From assembly GCA_041658565.1 (NCBI GenBank), contig JBAZZY010000013.1:6436-70435 (forward strand): a stretch of 64,000 bases of DNA, written 5' to 3'. The notes under the pieces are model-generated. The model was given only the letters and a program-made list of their open reading frames with translations. It made no database searches and was not told the DNA's origin. Every line of letters begins with the position of its first letter. The stretch's first letter is position 1. Source of the stretch: Actinomycetota bacterium. GTDB taxonomy: Bacteria; Actinomycetota; AC-67. The position numbers and the translations under genes were made by a program. This document shows positions 1-11,503 of this stretch, one piece after another.

Positions 1-533
1 GCGCGCCGGATCGAGTCCATCAGCTCCGGGAGAGACCCGCCGGGAAAGTCCGTGCGCCCGATCGAGCCCTGGAAGATCAGGTCGCCGGTCATGACCAAAC
101 CGTCGGCAACGAACACGCAGTGTCCGGGCGTGTGGCCCGGAGTGTGGCGCACCTGAAGTCGCAGCCCGCCGAAGTTCAACTCGTCGGCATCGGCCAAGTC
201 ACGGATATCGGCAGGTGCTTCGATCTTGAAGTCCCCGAACCCCATCGCGCCCAGCGCCGCAGCAGGATCGTCCATCAGGTAGCGGTCGGCCGGGTGGATG
301 AACGCGGGAACACCGGCGGCGTCGCACACTTCCTTGGCCGACCAGATGTGATCCACGTGCCCGTGGGTGAGCAAGACGGCTTCCAGCCGGAGCCCGTGCT
401 CGGCGAGGCGCTCGGCGACGGTACCGGCGGCATCCTGGCCGGGATCCACGACGACGGCGCTCTGTCCGGCGGCAGCGGCCAGAACATAGGTGTTGGACTG
501 GAAAACCCCTGAGGTGAAGCCCTCTACGATCAT
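1..533 (-). CDS. MBL-fold metallo-hydrolase (glyoxalase II-like), 3' end outside window
   Basis: The reading frame starts at ATG 533 and runs off the left edge, so only about 177 residues are visible. It carries the metallo-beta-lactamase zinc motif THGHVDH near residue 60, a second metal-binding stretch HTPGHTPGH near residue 130 and TGDLIF further on. This spacing fits the small hydroxyacylglutathione hydrolase-like branch of the fold, cytosolic and binding two metal ions. Substrate cannot be told from sequence. It lies 54 bases downstream of dtd on the same strand and is probably the last member of the relA-dtd transcript seen here. The C-terminal part is missing only because the window ends. 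Confidence 0.85.
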   Translation of the reverse strand, partial: MIVEGFTSGVFQSNTYVLAAAAGQSAVVVDPGQDAAGTVAERLAEHGLRLEAVLLTHGHVDHIWSAKEVCDAAGVPAFIHPADRYLMDDPAAALGAMGFGDFKIEAPADIRDLADADELNFGGLRLQVRHTPGHTPGHCVFVADGLVMTGDLIFQGSIGRTDFPGGSLPELMDSIRR

Positions 534-587
534 CGCGGGGCATCCTACCAGCGGCCCAAAGACCCGACGTGCGCCTTTTGCTCTGCG

Positions 588-1036
588 CTAAAACCGCTTC
601 TCGGAGTCGAGCAAGATGGTGACCGGACCGTCGTTCACCAGTTCGACTTCCATGTGCGCGCGAAACCGGCCCTCGCAGGTTGGTATCCCATGACCGCGCA
701 ACGCCTCGACGAACTGCCGGTACAACGGTTCGGCGACTTCGGGGGGTGCAGCGTCGACGTAACTGGGCCGGCGTCCGCGGCGAACGTCTCCCAAGAGTGT
801 GAACTGCGAGACCGCCAGCACTTCTCCACCTGCCTCGGCGAGGGAAAGGTTCATGGTCCCCTCGTCGTCCGGAAACACTCGCAGGCCCACGACCTTCCCG
901 GCGAGCCACACGGCGTCCTGGGCCAAGTCGCGCACGGTCACGCCGACGAGCACCACCAATCCACGACCGATGGATGAAACCTCGGAACCGTCCACCCGCA
1001 GCGACGCGCGAGACGCGCGCTGAACGACTGCTCGCA

Positions 1037-1037
<1 letters not shown>
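588..1037 (-). CDS. dtd: D-aminoacyl-tRNA deacylase
   Basis: A 149-residue protein of normal DTD length. It removes D-amino acids (and misacylated glycine) from tRNA in the cytosol. The hallmark SQFTLLGD motif sits near residue 77 and the second active-site loop NDGPVT near residue 137. The start is GTG at 1037, which overlaps the relA stop by one base (TAGTG), so translation is probably coupled to relA. The relA-dtd pairing is common in Gram-positive bacteria. Nothing unusual is seen. Confidence 0.95.
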
Positions 1038-3283
<2,246 letters not shown>

Positions 3284-3322
3284 GTCCCTAGTGTAGCGGG
3301 GCCCGTGCGGCCCTACCGCCGC

Positions 3323-3862
3323 CTAAAACCGCAGAAGCGACAGCAGGTCGTATTCGGCCAGACGGTCCCGGCCGCGCAACGCTTCGAGTTCAATAACGAA
3401 CGCGATGCGCACAACCTTGCCCCCGAGCCGCTCGACCAGTCGAGCCGTGGCCAAGGCAGTTCCGCCCGTTGCCAGCACGTCATCCACGATCGCGACCCGT
3501 TCTCCGGGCTGAATCGCATCACTGTGGATCTCGAGCGTCTCCTCGCCGTACTCCAGCGAGTAGTTCTCCGCCTCGGTGTGCCACGGCAGCTTGCCCTGCT
3601 TGCGAACCGGGACGAACCCGGCGGCTAGGTGATAGGCCACCGGCGCCGCCACAATGAACCCGCGCGCCTCGATGCCGACTACCTTGTCGAGACTTCCGCG
3701 CCCGAACCCCACCGAGATCTCGTCGATCACCGTTGAGAGCGTGACGTGGTCCCCCATGAGTGGGGTGATGTCGCGGAACATGATCCCGGGCTTCGGGAAG
3801 TCCGGGATGTCCCGGACCCGCCGCGCAAGAAGGCGCTCGGTCCGCGCACTTCGGTCGGTCAC
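3323..3862 (-). CDS. apt: adenine phosphoribosyltransferase
   Basis: A 179-residue purine-salvage enzyme that makes AMP from adenine and PRPP in the cytosol. The PRPP-binding signature VAIVDDVLATGGTA is near residue 124, and the N-terminal IPDFPKPGIMFRDITPLM stretch is typical of Apt. The start is GTG at 3862, overlapping the secF stop by four bases (GTGA), which suggests coupled translation. The order secD-secF-apt-relA is a conserved actinobacterial arrangement and supports the call. Confidence 0.96.
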   Translation of the reverse strand: MTDRSARTERLLARRVRDIPDFPKPGIMFRDITPLMGDHVTLSTVIDEISVGFGRGSLDKVVGIEARGFIVAAPVAYHLAAGFVPVRKQGKLPWHTEAENYSLEYGEETLEIHSDAIQPGERVAIVDDVLATGGTALATARLVERLGGKVVRIAFVIELEALRGRDRLAEYDLLSLLRF

Positions 3863-5013
3863 CGCCGGCGACCTTTTCCGGCCCCTCGCTTGCGCCCTCT
3901 CTGCCGAGGAGCAGATGTCGCAACCCGGGCCGAGGTTGCCGGGCGCGCCGGGGCAACCGGACTCGGCACCGTTTCATCCGGGTCGACGGACGTCGATACG
4001 CGCACCTGCTCGCGCGCCTCGCCGCTTGAGTCACGCATGGCCCGCATCCGAATAGAGCGGTACCGCGGCTCGCGCTCCTTCAACACCGCAAGCAGCGGCG
4101 AAGCAACAAAGATGCTCGAGTACGTCCCCACGAGCATCCCGATGAACAAGGCAAGTGCAAGGTCCTCCAGCGTGCCGGCCTTAAACAGATAGACGCCGAC
4201 GAACAACAATGCCGAAATCGGCATCAAGGTCGACATCGACGTGTTGATCGAACGCATCAGCACTTGGTTCACGGACCGGTTCGCGATTTCGGAATAGGTG
4301 ATCCGGTCGGAGCGCCCAATCGATTTCGTGTTCTCGCGGATCTTGTCGAACACAACAACGGTGTCGTACAGCGAGTAACCGAGCAACGTAAGCAAAGCGA
4401 TCACCGTCGCGGGAGTGACGACGAAGCCGATCAGGGCGTAGAGCCCGGCGGTCACGATCAGGTCGTGAAGCAAAGCAAACAACGCGGCGATTGCCATCCT
4501 TGCTTCGAATCGCACGCCGATATACAAGGCCACCAAAACGAGGAAGACAATTAGTCCCCGCAATGCCTTGCTCGATACCTGCTTGCCCCAAGTGGGACCC
4601 ACGTCCTGCAGGCTGACCGCGTCCAGATTCGGGGAGCCGTCGGCAAGACGCTGTTCGCCGATCACCGCAAGCGCGGTCTGGATTCCGATCAACTTCTGCC
4701 GATCTTCAACATGACTTGTGCGGACCAACGCCTGTCGCTGCTTGGTGGCCCGGTCGGTCGAGACCTGCACCTTCAGATCAGCGAGATCGAACTTCGCCAG
4801 CGCGTGCTCGATGTCTTTCGCCGGCATCTCCTGCTTGAGGGGAACGGTCAGCGAGGTCCCGCCCTTGAACTCCAATCCGAGATTCAGCCCGCGACCGAAC
4901 AGTCCGAGAAAACTGGCAGCGATCAGCACGCCGGAGACGGCCGCCCACATCTTCAGGCGACCGATGATGTCGAAGTTGGCCTCACCGCGAACGATCTTGC
5001 CCAGGCCGCTCAT
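3859..5013 (-). CDS. secF: protein translocase subunit SecF
   Basis: A 384-residue inner-membrane partner of SecD that uses the proton gradient to aid Sec export. It has one N-terminal membrane segment, a short periplasmic-side domain (EFKGGTSL near residue 49), then five hydrophobic segments including the TLLGYSLYDTVVVFDKIREN signature around residue 205. The C-terminal 65 residues form a basic, low-complexity cytoplasmic tail rich in Arg, Ala and Pro, longer than in many SecF proteins. It overlaps secD by four bases (ATGA) and apt by four bases. Confidence 0.96.
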   Translation of the reverse strand: MSGLGKIVRGEANFDIIGRLKMWAAVSGVLIAASFLGLFGRGLNLGLEFKGGTSLTVPLKQEMPAKDIEHALAKFDLADLKVQVSTDRATKQRQALVRTSHVEDRQKLIGIQTALAVIGEQRLADGSPNLDAVSLQDVGPTWGKQVSSKALRGLIVFLVLVALYIGVRFEARMAIAALFALLHDLIVTAGLYALIGFVVTPATVIALLTLLGYSLYDTVVVFDKIRENTKSIGRSDRITYSEIANRSVNQVLMRSINTSMSTLMPISALLFVGVYLFKAGTLEDLALALFIGMLVGTYSSIFVASPLLAVLKEREPRYRSIRMRAMRDSSGEAREQVRVSTSVDPDETVPSPVAPARPATSARVATSAPRQRGRKRGAGKGRRR

Positions 5014-6497
5014 TTGCTCGTCCCTCCAGCCGGCAACGCGTCGCCGACTCCGGCGATCGAACGCATTCCAAGCGTCTTACTCTCATTGAATCGCTTCGTT
5101 TGTGCGAGCAGCCAGACGCTGGGGTGCATAAACCACCGGGAGACGAACAGGTCGAGACCCGTCGCAAGCCCAAGGGTGAGCGCGAACCCGCGAACCCCTC
5201 CGACCGCAAGGAAATACAAGACACCCGCCGCAAGCGCCGTGACCAAGTCGGCGGCCACGATCGTGCCCCACGCGCTGGTCCACGCCCTGTCCACCGACGC
5301 CCGCACAGTGCGCCCTTGATGAACCTCGTCCTTGATGCGTTCGAAATACACAATGAACGAGTCCGCCGCGATACCGAGAGACACGATCAACCCCGCAATC
5401 CCCGCCAGGGACAAGGCGAATCCCGCGAACTGTCCCAGCAAGATCACGACACCCACGGTCAGCCCACCATGGATCGCGATTCCGATCCAGATGATCATCC
5501 CGAGCGCCCGGTAGAACAGCAGCACGTACAGCAGCACCACTCCGAGGCCGATCGCGCCTGCCACCAGGCCGCTGCGCAAGGACTCTTTACCCAGCGTCGG
5601 ACTGATCGTCGTGGTCGTCGTTGGGACCAATTCGATCGGCAGCGCGCCGTAGCGAAGCACGAGGGCGAGGTCCTTGGACTCACGCTCAGAGAAGTTGCCG
5701 GTGATCTGAGCGGTTCCTCCATCGATCCCCTGGTTACACTGAACCGTCTCCCCCATCTGCGGGTTCGATTCGACGAGGCGGTCGAGAACGATCGCCAGTT
5801 GGCGAGACGCGTCCCCGAGGGGATTGCAGGCAAGCTTCCCAGTGATGGATTCGAACTTCTTCGCCCCGGCCGCCGTCAAGCGAAGCGAGACCTCCCAGCC
5901 GCCCCCGCCCTGTCCGGCAGGCGGCAACTCAGCCAGCGCGGTGCTCACGTCGCTGCCTTGGAGTTCCACGGGGCCCAGCAAGAGCCGCTCCCAAGCGGCG
6001 GGATCGGTCCCCGCTCCGGTCTGGGGGTCGCGATCCTTCACGCATAGGACAACCTGCTTCGTCGGCACATCCTCGGGGAAGGTGTTGGGGTCGCTGCATT
6101 CCGGCAATGCCGCACCCGGCGGCGCGGTGTCCGTCGTCACCCGCGCAAGTACCGGACGGAAGCTGAGCTTCGCCGTCGTGCCAATCAACCTGAGGGCCTT
6201 GGTCGTGTCCTTGATCCCAGGGATCTGCACCAGGATGTTGTCGCCTTGCAGCGAGATATCAGGTTCTGCAACCCCAAGGGCGTCCACGCGCTGCTGAATG
6301 ATGTCTACAGCCTTCTGCAGCGACCCCTTGTCGACGGTCTCCCCCGACTTGGGGACAAGGACCACCGAAATCCCACCCTTTAGGTCCAAACCCAGCCGCG
6401 GAGCGTAACTCTTCCACGCAATGACGCCGTAGATCCCTCCCAGCAGCAGCGCCAGGGCCACCAGCGCGCGCCAGTACCTCGTTCTCGTTGCCGCCAT
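5010..6497 (-). CDS. secD: protein translocase subunit SecD
   Basis: A 495-residue membrane component of the SecDF export motor. The N-terminal membrane segment is followed by LGLDLKGGISVVL, the SecD P1 head signature near residue 35, and then a large extracytoplasmic domain. The C-terminal half has five hydrophobic segments with SLGIAADSFIVYFERIKDE near residue 375. A roughly 60-residue insertion in the extracytoplasmic domain (acidic, with two cysteine-containing segments) lies around residues 145-255; actinobacterial SecD proteins often have such inserts. It is 27 bases downstream of yajC and overlaps secF. Confidence 0.96.
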   Translation of the reverse strand: MAATRTRYWRALVALALLLGGIYGVIAWKSYAPRLGLDLKGGISVVLVPKSGETVDKGSLQKAVDIIQQRVDALGVAEPDISLQGDNILVQIPGIKDTTKALRLIGTTAKLSFRPVLARVTTDTAPPGAALPECSDPNTFPEDVPTKQVVLCVKDRDPQTGAGTDPAAWERLLLGPVELQGSDVSTALAELPPAGQGGGGWEVSLRLTAAGAKKFESITGKLACNPLGDASRQLAIVLDRLVESNPQMGETVQCNQGIDGGTAQITGNFSERESKDLALVLRYGALPIELVPTTTTTISPTLGKESLRSGLVAGAIGLGVVLLYVLLFYRALGMIIWIGIAIHGGLTVGVVILLGQFAGFALSLAGIAGLIVSLGIAADSFIVYFERIKDEVHQGRTVRASVDRAWTSAWGTIVAADLVTALAAGVLYFLAVGGVRGFALTLGLATGLDLFVSRWFMHPSVWLLAQTKRFNESKTLGMRSIAGVGDALPAGGTSK

Positions 6498-6524
6498 GGA
6501 CTCAGCCTCACATCCCCCGCAAAA

Positions 6525-6848
6525 TCAACCTTCGGACCCGTGCCCGTTCGTCGGAATGACCTTCCGGCGCACAGCCGCCCGCGACATCTTGATCGTCACG
6601 CCCGACGCGATATCGAGCCAAACGGTGTTGTCGTCCAGGCGGCGCACCCTTCCGAAGATGCCCGATGCGGTCTCGATCTCGTCCCCGACCTGGATGCTGC
6701 GCACGAGTTGCATGTGCTGCTCGCGCGCGCGCCGCTGCGGCCGAATCATGAAGAAGTACATCGCCCCCAGGATCAACGGAAAGACGAGGTAGTTCAACGG
6801 ACCGGACTGATTCCCGCCCGCAGCCTGCGCAATGATCGCCAACACCAT
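6525..6848 (-). CDS. yajC: preprotein translocase accessory subunit YajC
   Basis: A 107-residue single-span membrane protein associated with SecDF. The frame is open further upstream, but ATG 6848 is chosen because it places the hydrophobic segment (residues 18-34, LNYLVFPLILGAMYFFMI) and the following IRPQRRAREQ at the usual YajC positions. The C-terminal soluble part (VGDEIETASGIFGRV) matches the family. An intrinsic terminator for the ruv transcript lies just upstream, so yajC-secD-secF-apt probably has its own promoter close to or inside that hairpin region. Confidence 0.93.
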   Translation of the reverse strand: MVLAIIAQAAGGNQSGPLNYLVFPLILGAMYFFMIRPQRRAREQHMQLVRSIQVGDEIETASGIFGRVRRLDDNTVWLDIASGVTIKMSRAAVRRKVIPTNGHGSEG

Positions 6849-6859
6849 GTGTACTCCCG

Positions 6860-6886
6860 AAAAAAAGGGCCCGCGACTCACGGGCC
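6860..6886 (-). terminator. intrinsic terminator after ruvB
   Basis: On the minus strand GGCCCG and CGGGCC pair around a seven-base loop and are followed by seven T residues. The hairpin lies 63 bases past the ruvB stop and 12 bases before the yajC start, so it separates the ruvCAB transcript from the sec operon. Confidence 0.75.
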
Positions 6887-6948
6887 GTGACGCGGGCAAA
6901 TCATAGAAGGGGCCCCCATCCGGCGCAACGAGGCCGGTTGCACCGGCA

Positions 6949-7968
6949 TCACAGCAGGGTCGAACCCCCAGGGCGCAAGAGGCCAAGGTGCTCGTACGCG
7001 GCCGGGGTCGCGACTCGGCCACGAGGCGTTCGCTGCAGGAACCCGATCTGCAGCAGATACGGCTCCGAGACGTCCTCGATCGTGTCGGGCTCCTCGCTCA
7101 GAGCCGCCGAAAGCGTCGAGATCCCCACCGGACCGCCGCCGAACTTCTCGACGATCGTGCGCAGCACCGCGATATCGAGTTTGTCCAGACCCAGCTCGTC
7201 CACTTCGAACATCTCCAGGGCCGCGCGCGCTACCGCCTCGGTGACCCGGCCGTCGGCCTTCACCTCCGCGTAGTCGCGGACCCGCCGCAGGAGCCGATTG
7301 GCGATGCGCGGTGTCCCGCGCGCGCGACTCGCGATCTCGGCGGCGCCGTCTGCGTCCAGGTCCACCGACAGAACCGTCGCACTGCGGCGCGCGATCGCGC
7401 ACAAGTCGTCCACCTCGTAGTAATCCAGCCGGGCGCTGTAGCCGAACCGGTGCCGCAACGGACTGGTGAGCAGACCGGTTCGCGTGGTCGCGCCGATCAG
7501 CGTGAACGGCGGGATGTCGATGCGAATGCTGCGCGCGGCGGGCCCCTTCCCAATCACAACGTCGAGCTTGAAGTCCTCCATCGCCTGGTAAAGGACTTCC
7601 TCAACCGGCCTTGGAAGTCGGTGGATCTCGTCGATGAACAAGACGTCGCCGTGCTCCAGGTTCGTCACGATCGCCGCAAGATCGCCGGCCCGATCGAGGG
7701 ACGGCCCCGACGTCGGCCGAAGTGTCGCCGAAAGCTCCGCGGCAACGATGTACGCCAGCGATGTCTTGCCGAGCCCCGGGGGGCCGCTGAACAGCAGATG
7801 ATCGGGCGGAGTGCCGCGGTTGCGCGCGGCTTCGATGATCAGCCCTACCTGACGCTTCACTTGGTTCTGCCCGACGAACTCGGCAAGCACCCGCGGCCGA
7901 ATCGACGCCTCGAACTCGATCTCTTCGGGGACAACGTGCGGGCCGAGAACCCCCTCTTCGACCGTCAT
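6949..7968 (-). CDS. ruvB: Holliday junction branch-migration ATPase RuvB
   Basis: A 339-residue AAA+ motor that drives Holliday junction migration with RuvA. Walker [10 protein letters not shown] is near residue 64, Walker [10 protein letters not shown] near residue 114, sensor GATTRTGLL near residue 161, and the C-terminal winged-helix DNA-binding domain ends with the usual [10 protein letters not shown] motif. It overlaps the ruvA stop by four bases. It is the last gene of ruvC-ruvA-ruvB, transcribed from the LexA-controlled promoter near 9.09 kb. Confidence 0.98.
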   Translation of the reverse strand: MTVEEGVLGPHVVPEEIEFEASIRPRVLAEFVGQNQVKRQVGLIIEAARNRGTPPDHLLFSGPPGLGKTSLAYIVAAELSATLRPTSGPSLDRAGDLAAIVTNLEHGDVLFIDEIHRLPRPVEEVLYQAMEDFKLDVVIGKGPAARSIRIDIPPFTLIGATTRTGLLTSPLRHRFGYSARLDYYEVDDLCAIARRSATVLSVDLDADGAAEIASRARGTPRIANRLLRRVRDYAEVKADGRVTEAVARAALEMFEVDELGLDKLDIAVLRTIVEKFGGGPVGISTLSAALSEEPDTIEDVSEPYLLQIGFLQRTPRGRVATPAAYEHLGLLRPGGSTLL

Positions 7969-8558
7969 GCGCGCGCCAGCTCCTTCAGTGCCATCTTGAG
8001 CAGGCTCTCGACGGCCACATCGCCCTCGCGCGGCAGCGTCTCAAGCGCCGAACGCGCCTCCGCCGGCGTGTACCCCAGCGTGAGAAGCGCGTCTCTGACC
8101 TCGACCAGCGCCGCGCGCGCTGATCCGTCCCCGCCGGGTACCGATTCCAGCGCCGGCAACGCAAGCTTCTCGCGCAACTCCAGGATCATGCGCTGCGCGG
8201 TCTTCTTGCCGATTCCAGGAATGAGAGTGAGCGCCTCTACGTCCTCGGTCGAGAGCGCCTTGCGAAAGGCATCGGGTGAGTACACCGACAGCACCGCGAG
8301 GGCACCCTTGGGGCCAAGGCCGTTCACGCCCAGAAGCACCGTGAACAAATCACGTTGCTCGGAGGTCGAGAAGCCGAAGAGCGTCATCGCGTCTTCGCGC
8401 ACGTGCATGTGAGTGAGAACGCGCGCGCGCTGCCCCCGCGCGGGCAACTCGGCAACGACGCTTACCGGCATGTGCACGCGATACCCCACGCCGCGCACCT
8501 CGATCACCGCTCCATCGGCGAGAACCTCCGCAACCACGCCGTCGAGGCTCGCAATCAC
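7965..8558 (-). CDS. ruvA: Holliday junction DNA-binding protein RuvA
   Basis: A 197-residue tetrameric junction-binding protein. The N-terminal OB-fold starts MIASLDGVV; two helix-hairpin-helix motifs follow ([10 protein letters not shown] near residue 80 and [19 protein letters not shown] near residue 115), and a C-terminal three-helix domain contacts RuvB. The start is GTG at 8558, overlapping the ruvC stop by four bases. Length and motif order are standard. Confidence 0.97.
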   Translation of the reverse strand: MIASLDGVVAEVLADGAVIEVRGVGYRVHMPVSVVAELPARGQRARVLTHMHVREDAMTLFGFSTSEQRDLFTVLLGVNGLGPKGALAVLSVYSPDAFRKALSTEDVEALTLIPGIGKKTAQRMILELREKLALPALESVPGGDGSARAALVEVRDALLTLGYTPAEARSALETLPREGDVAVESLLKMALKELARA

Positions 8559-9055
8559 GATCGAGATCCTTCCAGCGCGGCGCGCATGCGGTGTCCGTGC
8601 GTATGCGTAATCGCAAGGGCTAGCGCATCGGCCGCATCGGCCGAGTCCGGAGCCTGCTTCAACTGCAAGATCGTTCGCACCATGAACTGCACTTGGTCCT
8701 TGCTCGCGTTTCCAACGCCCACGACGGCGCTCTTCACCTGCGTCGGCGTGTACTCAAATACCGGGACGCCGGCTTCGGCCGCGGCCAGCAAAGCGACGCC
8801 CGATGCCTGCCCCGTTTGAATTGCCGTGCGCACGTTCGCGTTGAAGAACACCCGCTCGATCGCAACGGCATCAGGCTCGAATTGCTCCATCACCCGCTCC
8901 AGCGACAGACACAGCGCAAGCAAGCGTTCGGGCACAGGCTGCGACGCCTCCGACCGGACCGTGCCGGACGTGAGCGCGCGCAACACGCCGCCCTTGGACT
9001 CCACCACGCCGAACCCCGTGCGGGTGAGCCCCGGGTCGATCCCCATTACGCGCAA
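8555..9055 (-). CDS. ruvC: Holliday junction resolvase RuvC
   Basis: A 166-residue endonuclease that cuts Holliday junctions. The RNase H-like fold is recognisable from the first catalytic aspartate in MGIDPGLTRTGFGVV, a glutamate in AIERVFF, and aspartates in DSADAADALALAI near the C terminus. No ATG precedes the conserved N terminus; TTG at 9055 is chosen because it gives the expected RVMGIDPG beginning and has a GAGGAG ribosome binding site six bases before it. The frame is open for 50 more codons upstream, but that stretch has no family similarity and covers the promoter. A LexA box and promoter lie directly upstream. Confidence 0.95.
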   Translation of the reverse strand: MRVMGIDPGLTRTGFGVVESKGGVLRALTSGTVRSEASQPVPERLLALCLSLERVMEQFEPDAVAIERVFFNANVRTAIQTGQASGVALLAAAEAGVPVFEYTPTQVKSAVVGVGNASKDQVQFMVRTILQLKQAPDSADAADALALAITHTHGHRMRAALEGSRS

Positions 9056-9064
9056 GGCCGCTCC

Positions 9065-9080
9065 TCGAACATATGTACGA
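9065..9080. promoter_or_regulatory. LexA (SOS) box upstream of ruvC
   Basis: TCGAACATATGTACGA differs from the actinobacterial LexA consensus TCGAAC-N4-GTTCGA at one base. It lies 10 bases before the ruvC TTG and just downstream of the putative -10 element, so bound LexA would cover the transcription start and part of the ribosome binding site. Confidence 0.75.
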
Positions 9081-9082
9081 GC

Positions 9083-9111
9083 AGGATACTCGGGACACAG
9101 GGGCGGCTCAA
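9083..9111 (-). promoter_or_regulatory. putative ruvCAB promoter
   Basis: Read on the minus strand, TTGAGC (9111-9106) and TATCCT (9088-9083) are separated by 17 bases, a good sigma-70 type match, placed in the 67-base gap between yebC and ruvC. The LexA box starts three bases after the -10 element. Confidence 0.6.
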
Positions 9112-9122
9112 GAACCCGGGAA

Positions 9123-9869
9123 TCAGCCGGCGTCGGCGAAGATCGAGTCGGGGATGTCGAAGTTGCCGAACACCTGCTGAACGTCGTCGTGATCCTCGAG
9201 CGCATCGATCAGCTTCAGCACCGAGCGCGCCTCGGTCCCGTCGACGGCCACGGTGTTCTGCGGAAGCATCGTCACCTCCGCGGAGGCGATTTCGATGCCG
9301 GCCCCGGCAAGCGACTCCTTGACTGCCTCGAACACGGCGGGAGCCGACACGACTTCCCACTCGTCCCCGTCCTCGCGCACGTCGTCGGCGCCGCCCTCCA
9401 GCGCCGCAGCCATGACGTCGTCCTCGGACGCCTTCTGCTTTTCGACCAGCACGACACCTCGGCGCTCGAACAGCCACTGCACGGCGCCGGGTTCGGCCAG
9501 GCTACCGCCGTGCTTGCGAAAGATCGCTCGCAGGTCTTGCGACGTACGGTTACGGTTGTTCGTCAGCGCGTCCACCAAGATCGCAACGCCACCGGCACCG
9601 TAGCCTTCGTAGGAAACCCGCTCCCAGTTCTCGCCGGATACATCCCCCGAGCCGCGTTTGATCGCACGCTCGATGTTGTCCTTGGGTGTTGAGGCATCCT
9701 TCGCTCGCTGGATCGCATCGAACAGGGTCGGGTTATTGTCAGGGTTGGGATCGCCCTGGCGAGCCGAAATCTCAATGGCCCGCAACAATTTCGCGAAGAG
9801 CTTGCCGCGCTTGGCGTCGGCCGCTCCCTTCTTCTCTTTGATGCCCTTCCAGTGACTGTGACCGCCCAT
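9123..9869 (-). CDS. yebC: YebC/PmpR family protein
   Basis: A 248-residue member of the YebC/TACO1 family. The N terminus (MGGHSHWKGIKEKKGAADAK) and GYGAGGVAILVDALTNNRNR near residue 93 are diagnostic. These proteins have been described as transcription regulators and, in recent work on homologues, as ribosome-associated factors that relieve stalling; the sequence does not decide which applies here. It sits between pdxT and ruvC on the same strand, the arrangement seen in mycobacteria. Confidence 0.95.
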   Translation of the reverse strand: MGGHSHWKGIKEKKGAADAKRGKLFAKLLRAIEISARQGDPNPDNNPTLFDAIQRAKDASTPKDNIERAIKRGSGDVSGENWERVSYEGYGAGGVAILVDALTNNRNRTSQDLRAIFRKHGGSLAEPGAVQWLFERRGVVLVEKQKASEDDVMAAALEGGADDVREDGDEWEVVSAPAVFEAVKESLAGAGIEIASAEVTMLPQNTVAVDGTEARSVLKLIDALEDHDDVQQVFGNFDIPDSIFADAG

Positions 9870-9912
9870 ACATCAACCTCCACGAATAGCCTAGCAAGTG
9901 GGCGGGACCGCC

Positions 9913-10470
9913 TCAGATCGAGTCCAGGAACACGCGATGCACGCGTTCGTCGCCGGTCAGTTCAGGGTGAAATGCCACGAGCAGCACCCGACCCTGACGC
10001 ACCGCGACCGGCTCGGCCCCGTGCGACGCGAGGACCTCGACGCCGGGCCCGACCGACTCGATACGCGGCGCGCGAATGAAGACGGCGCGCACCGTGCCGG
10101 CCTCGGCAAATTCCAGATCGCTCTCAAAGGACTGGACCTGCCGCCCGTAAGCGTTGCGCCGCACCGCGATGTCCACGATCCCGAGGATGGGCGGATCGCC
10201 GTCGACGATCTCGCGCGCGCACACGATCATGCCGGCGCACGTACCGAAGATCGGCAAGCCAGAGCGCGCCCGCGCGCGCAACGGCTCGAGCATCCCCGAG
10301 GCCGTGGCCACGATCCGGATCGTCGTGGACTCACCGCCGGGAATGACCAGCGCATCGACCGAATCCAGCTCGGCAGGCGTGCGGACATCGACAGGATGAA
10401 CACCGAGCTTGCGCAGGATCCTGCAATGCGCCTCGAAGTCCCCCTGGAGGGCGAGGACGCCGACCTTCAC
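9913..10470 (-). CDS. pdxT: pyridoxal 5'-phosphate synthase glutaminase subunit
   Basis: A 185-residue class I glutamine amidotransferase that feeds ammonia to PdxS. The nucleophile cysteine is in IFGTCAGMI near residue 78, and the catalytic His-x-Glu is in AFHPEL near residue 171. The GG-ES motif (IPGGESTT, residue 44) that binds glutamine is intact. It starts three bases after the pdxS stop and is surely co-transcribed with it. Confidence 0.97.
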   Translation of the reverse strand: MKVGVLALQGDFEAHCRILRKLGVHPVDVRTPAELDSVDALVIPGGESTTIRIVATASGMLEPLRARARSGLPIFGTCAGMIVCAREIVDGDPPILGIVDIAVRRNAYGRQVQSFESDLEFAEAGTVRAVFIRAPRIESVGPGVEVLASHGAEPVAVRQGRVLLVAFHPELTGDERVHRVFLDSI

Positions 10471-10473
10471 CCG

Positions 10474-11361
10474 TTACCAGCCCCGTCCGGCCAGCCGCTC
10501 CTCGTCGGGCATCGACCGCACGTCGAGTCCGCGCATCGGCTCTCCGAGCCCGCGCGTCACCTTCGCGAGAACGTCGGGGTCGTTGTAGTAGGTCGTCGCC
10601 TCGACGATCGCCTTGGCGCGCGCGGCAGGGTCGTCGCTCTTGAAAATCCCCGAGCCGACGAACACGCCCTCGGCCCCGAGCTGCATCACCAAAGCCGCGT
10701 CGGCCGGCGTCGCAATGCCTCCGGCGCAGAAGAGCACCACGGGCAAGTGTCCACCCGCGGAGATTTCGCGAACCAATTCGAACGGCGCGCCCAATTGCTT
10801 GGCAAAGGTCATCAACTCCTCGGGCGGCATAGCCGTCAGACGTTTGATGTCCCCGAGGATCGAACGTAGGTGCCGCACGGCCTCGACGATGTTGCCCGTG
10901 CCGGCTTCTCCCTTCGACCGGATCATCGCCGCGCCCTCACCGATGCGCCGCAGCGCCTCGCCGAGATTCGTCGCGCCACAAACGAACGGCACCGGGAAGT
11001 CCCACTTGTTGATGTGGTACGCCTCGTCGGCCGGCGTCAGAACCTCGCTCTCGTCGATGTAGTCCACGCCGACGGACTGAAGGATTTGCGCCTCCACGAA
11101 GTGCCCGATGCGAGCCTTGGCCATGACCGGGACGGTGACCGTGGACATGATCTCCTCAACCACGCGGAGGTCCGCCATGCGCGCAACGCCACCCTCGCGA
11201 CGGATGTCCGCAGGCACGCGCTCGAGGGCCATGACGGCGCACGCGCCGGCATCCTGGGCGATCTTGGCTTGCTCGGCGTTGGTGACGTCCATGATGACGC
11301 CACCCTTGAGCATCTCCGCCAGCCCACGCTTGACTCGGGCCGTTCCCCGCTCGTCAGTCAC
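10474..11361 (-). CDS. pdxS: pyridoxal 5'-phosphate synthase subunit PdxS
   Basis: A 295-residue (beta/alpha)8 synthase that builds vitamin B6 from ribose 5-phosphate, glyceraldehyde 3-phosphate and ammonia. Both active-site lysines are visible: in MAKARIGHF near residue 80 and in [11 protein letters not shown] near residue 147. The substrate-phosphate loop and C-terminal [19 protein letters not shown] are typical. With pdxT it makes a complete DXP-independent PLP pathway. Confidence 0.98.
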   Translation of the reverse strand: MTDERGTARVKRGLAEMLKGGVIMDVTNAEQAKIAQDAGACAVMALERVPADIRREGGVARMADLRVVEEIMSTVTVPVMAKARIGHFVEAQILQSVGVDYIDESEVLTPADEAYHINKWDFPVPFVCGATNLGEALRRIGEGAAMIRSKGEAGTGNIVEAVRHLRSILGDIKRLTAMPPEELMTFAKQLGAPFELVREISAGGHLPVVLFCAGGIATPADAALVMQLGAEGVFVGSGIFKSDDPAARAKAIVEATTYYNDPDVLAKVTRGLGEPMRGLDVRSMPDEERLAGRGW

Positions 11362-11503
11362 GACAGTCTTCCTCCCGGAAATAGGGCTCTACCTGGGGTT
11401 TGGCCCCAGCCTATCCGCGCGCGCGAAACGCGGCAACCGCCGCCGCGGAACCTGCGGAGAAGCCGTCCGCACAACCGAGCCGCCTGACGAATCCTGCGAT
11501 TCG

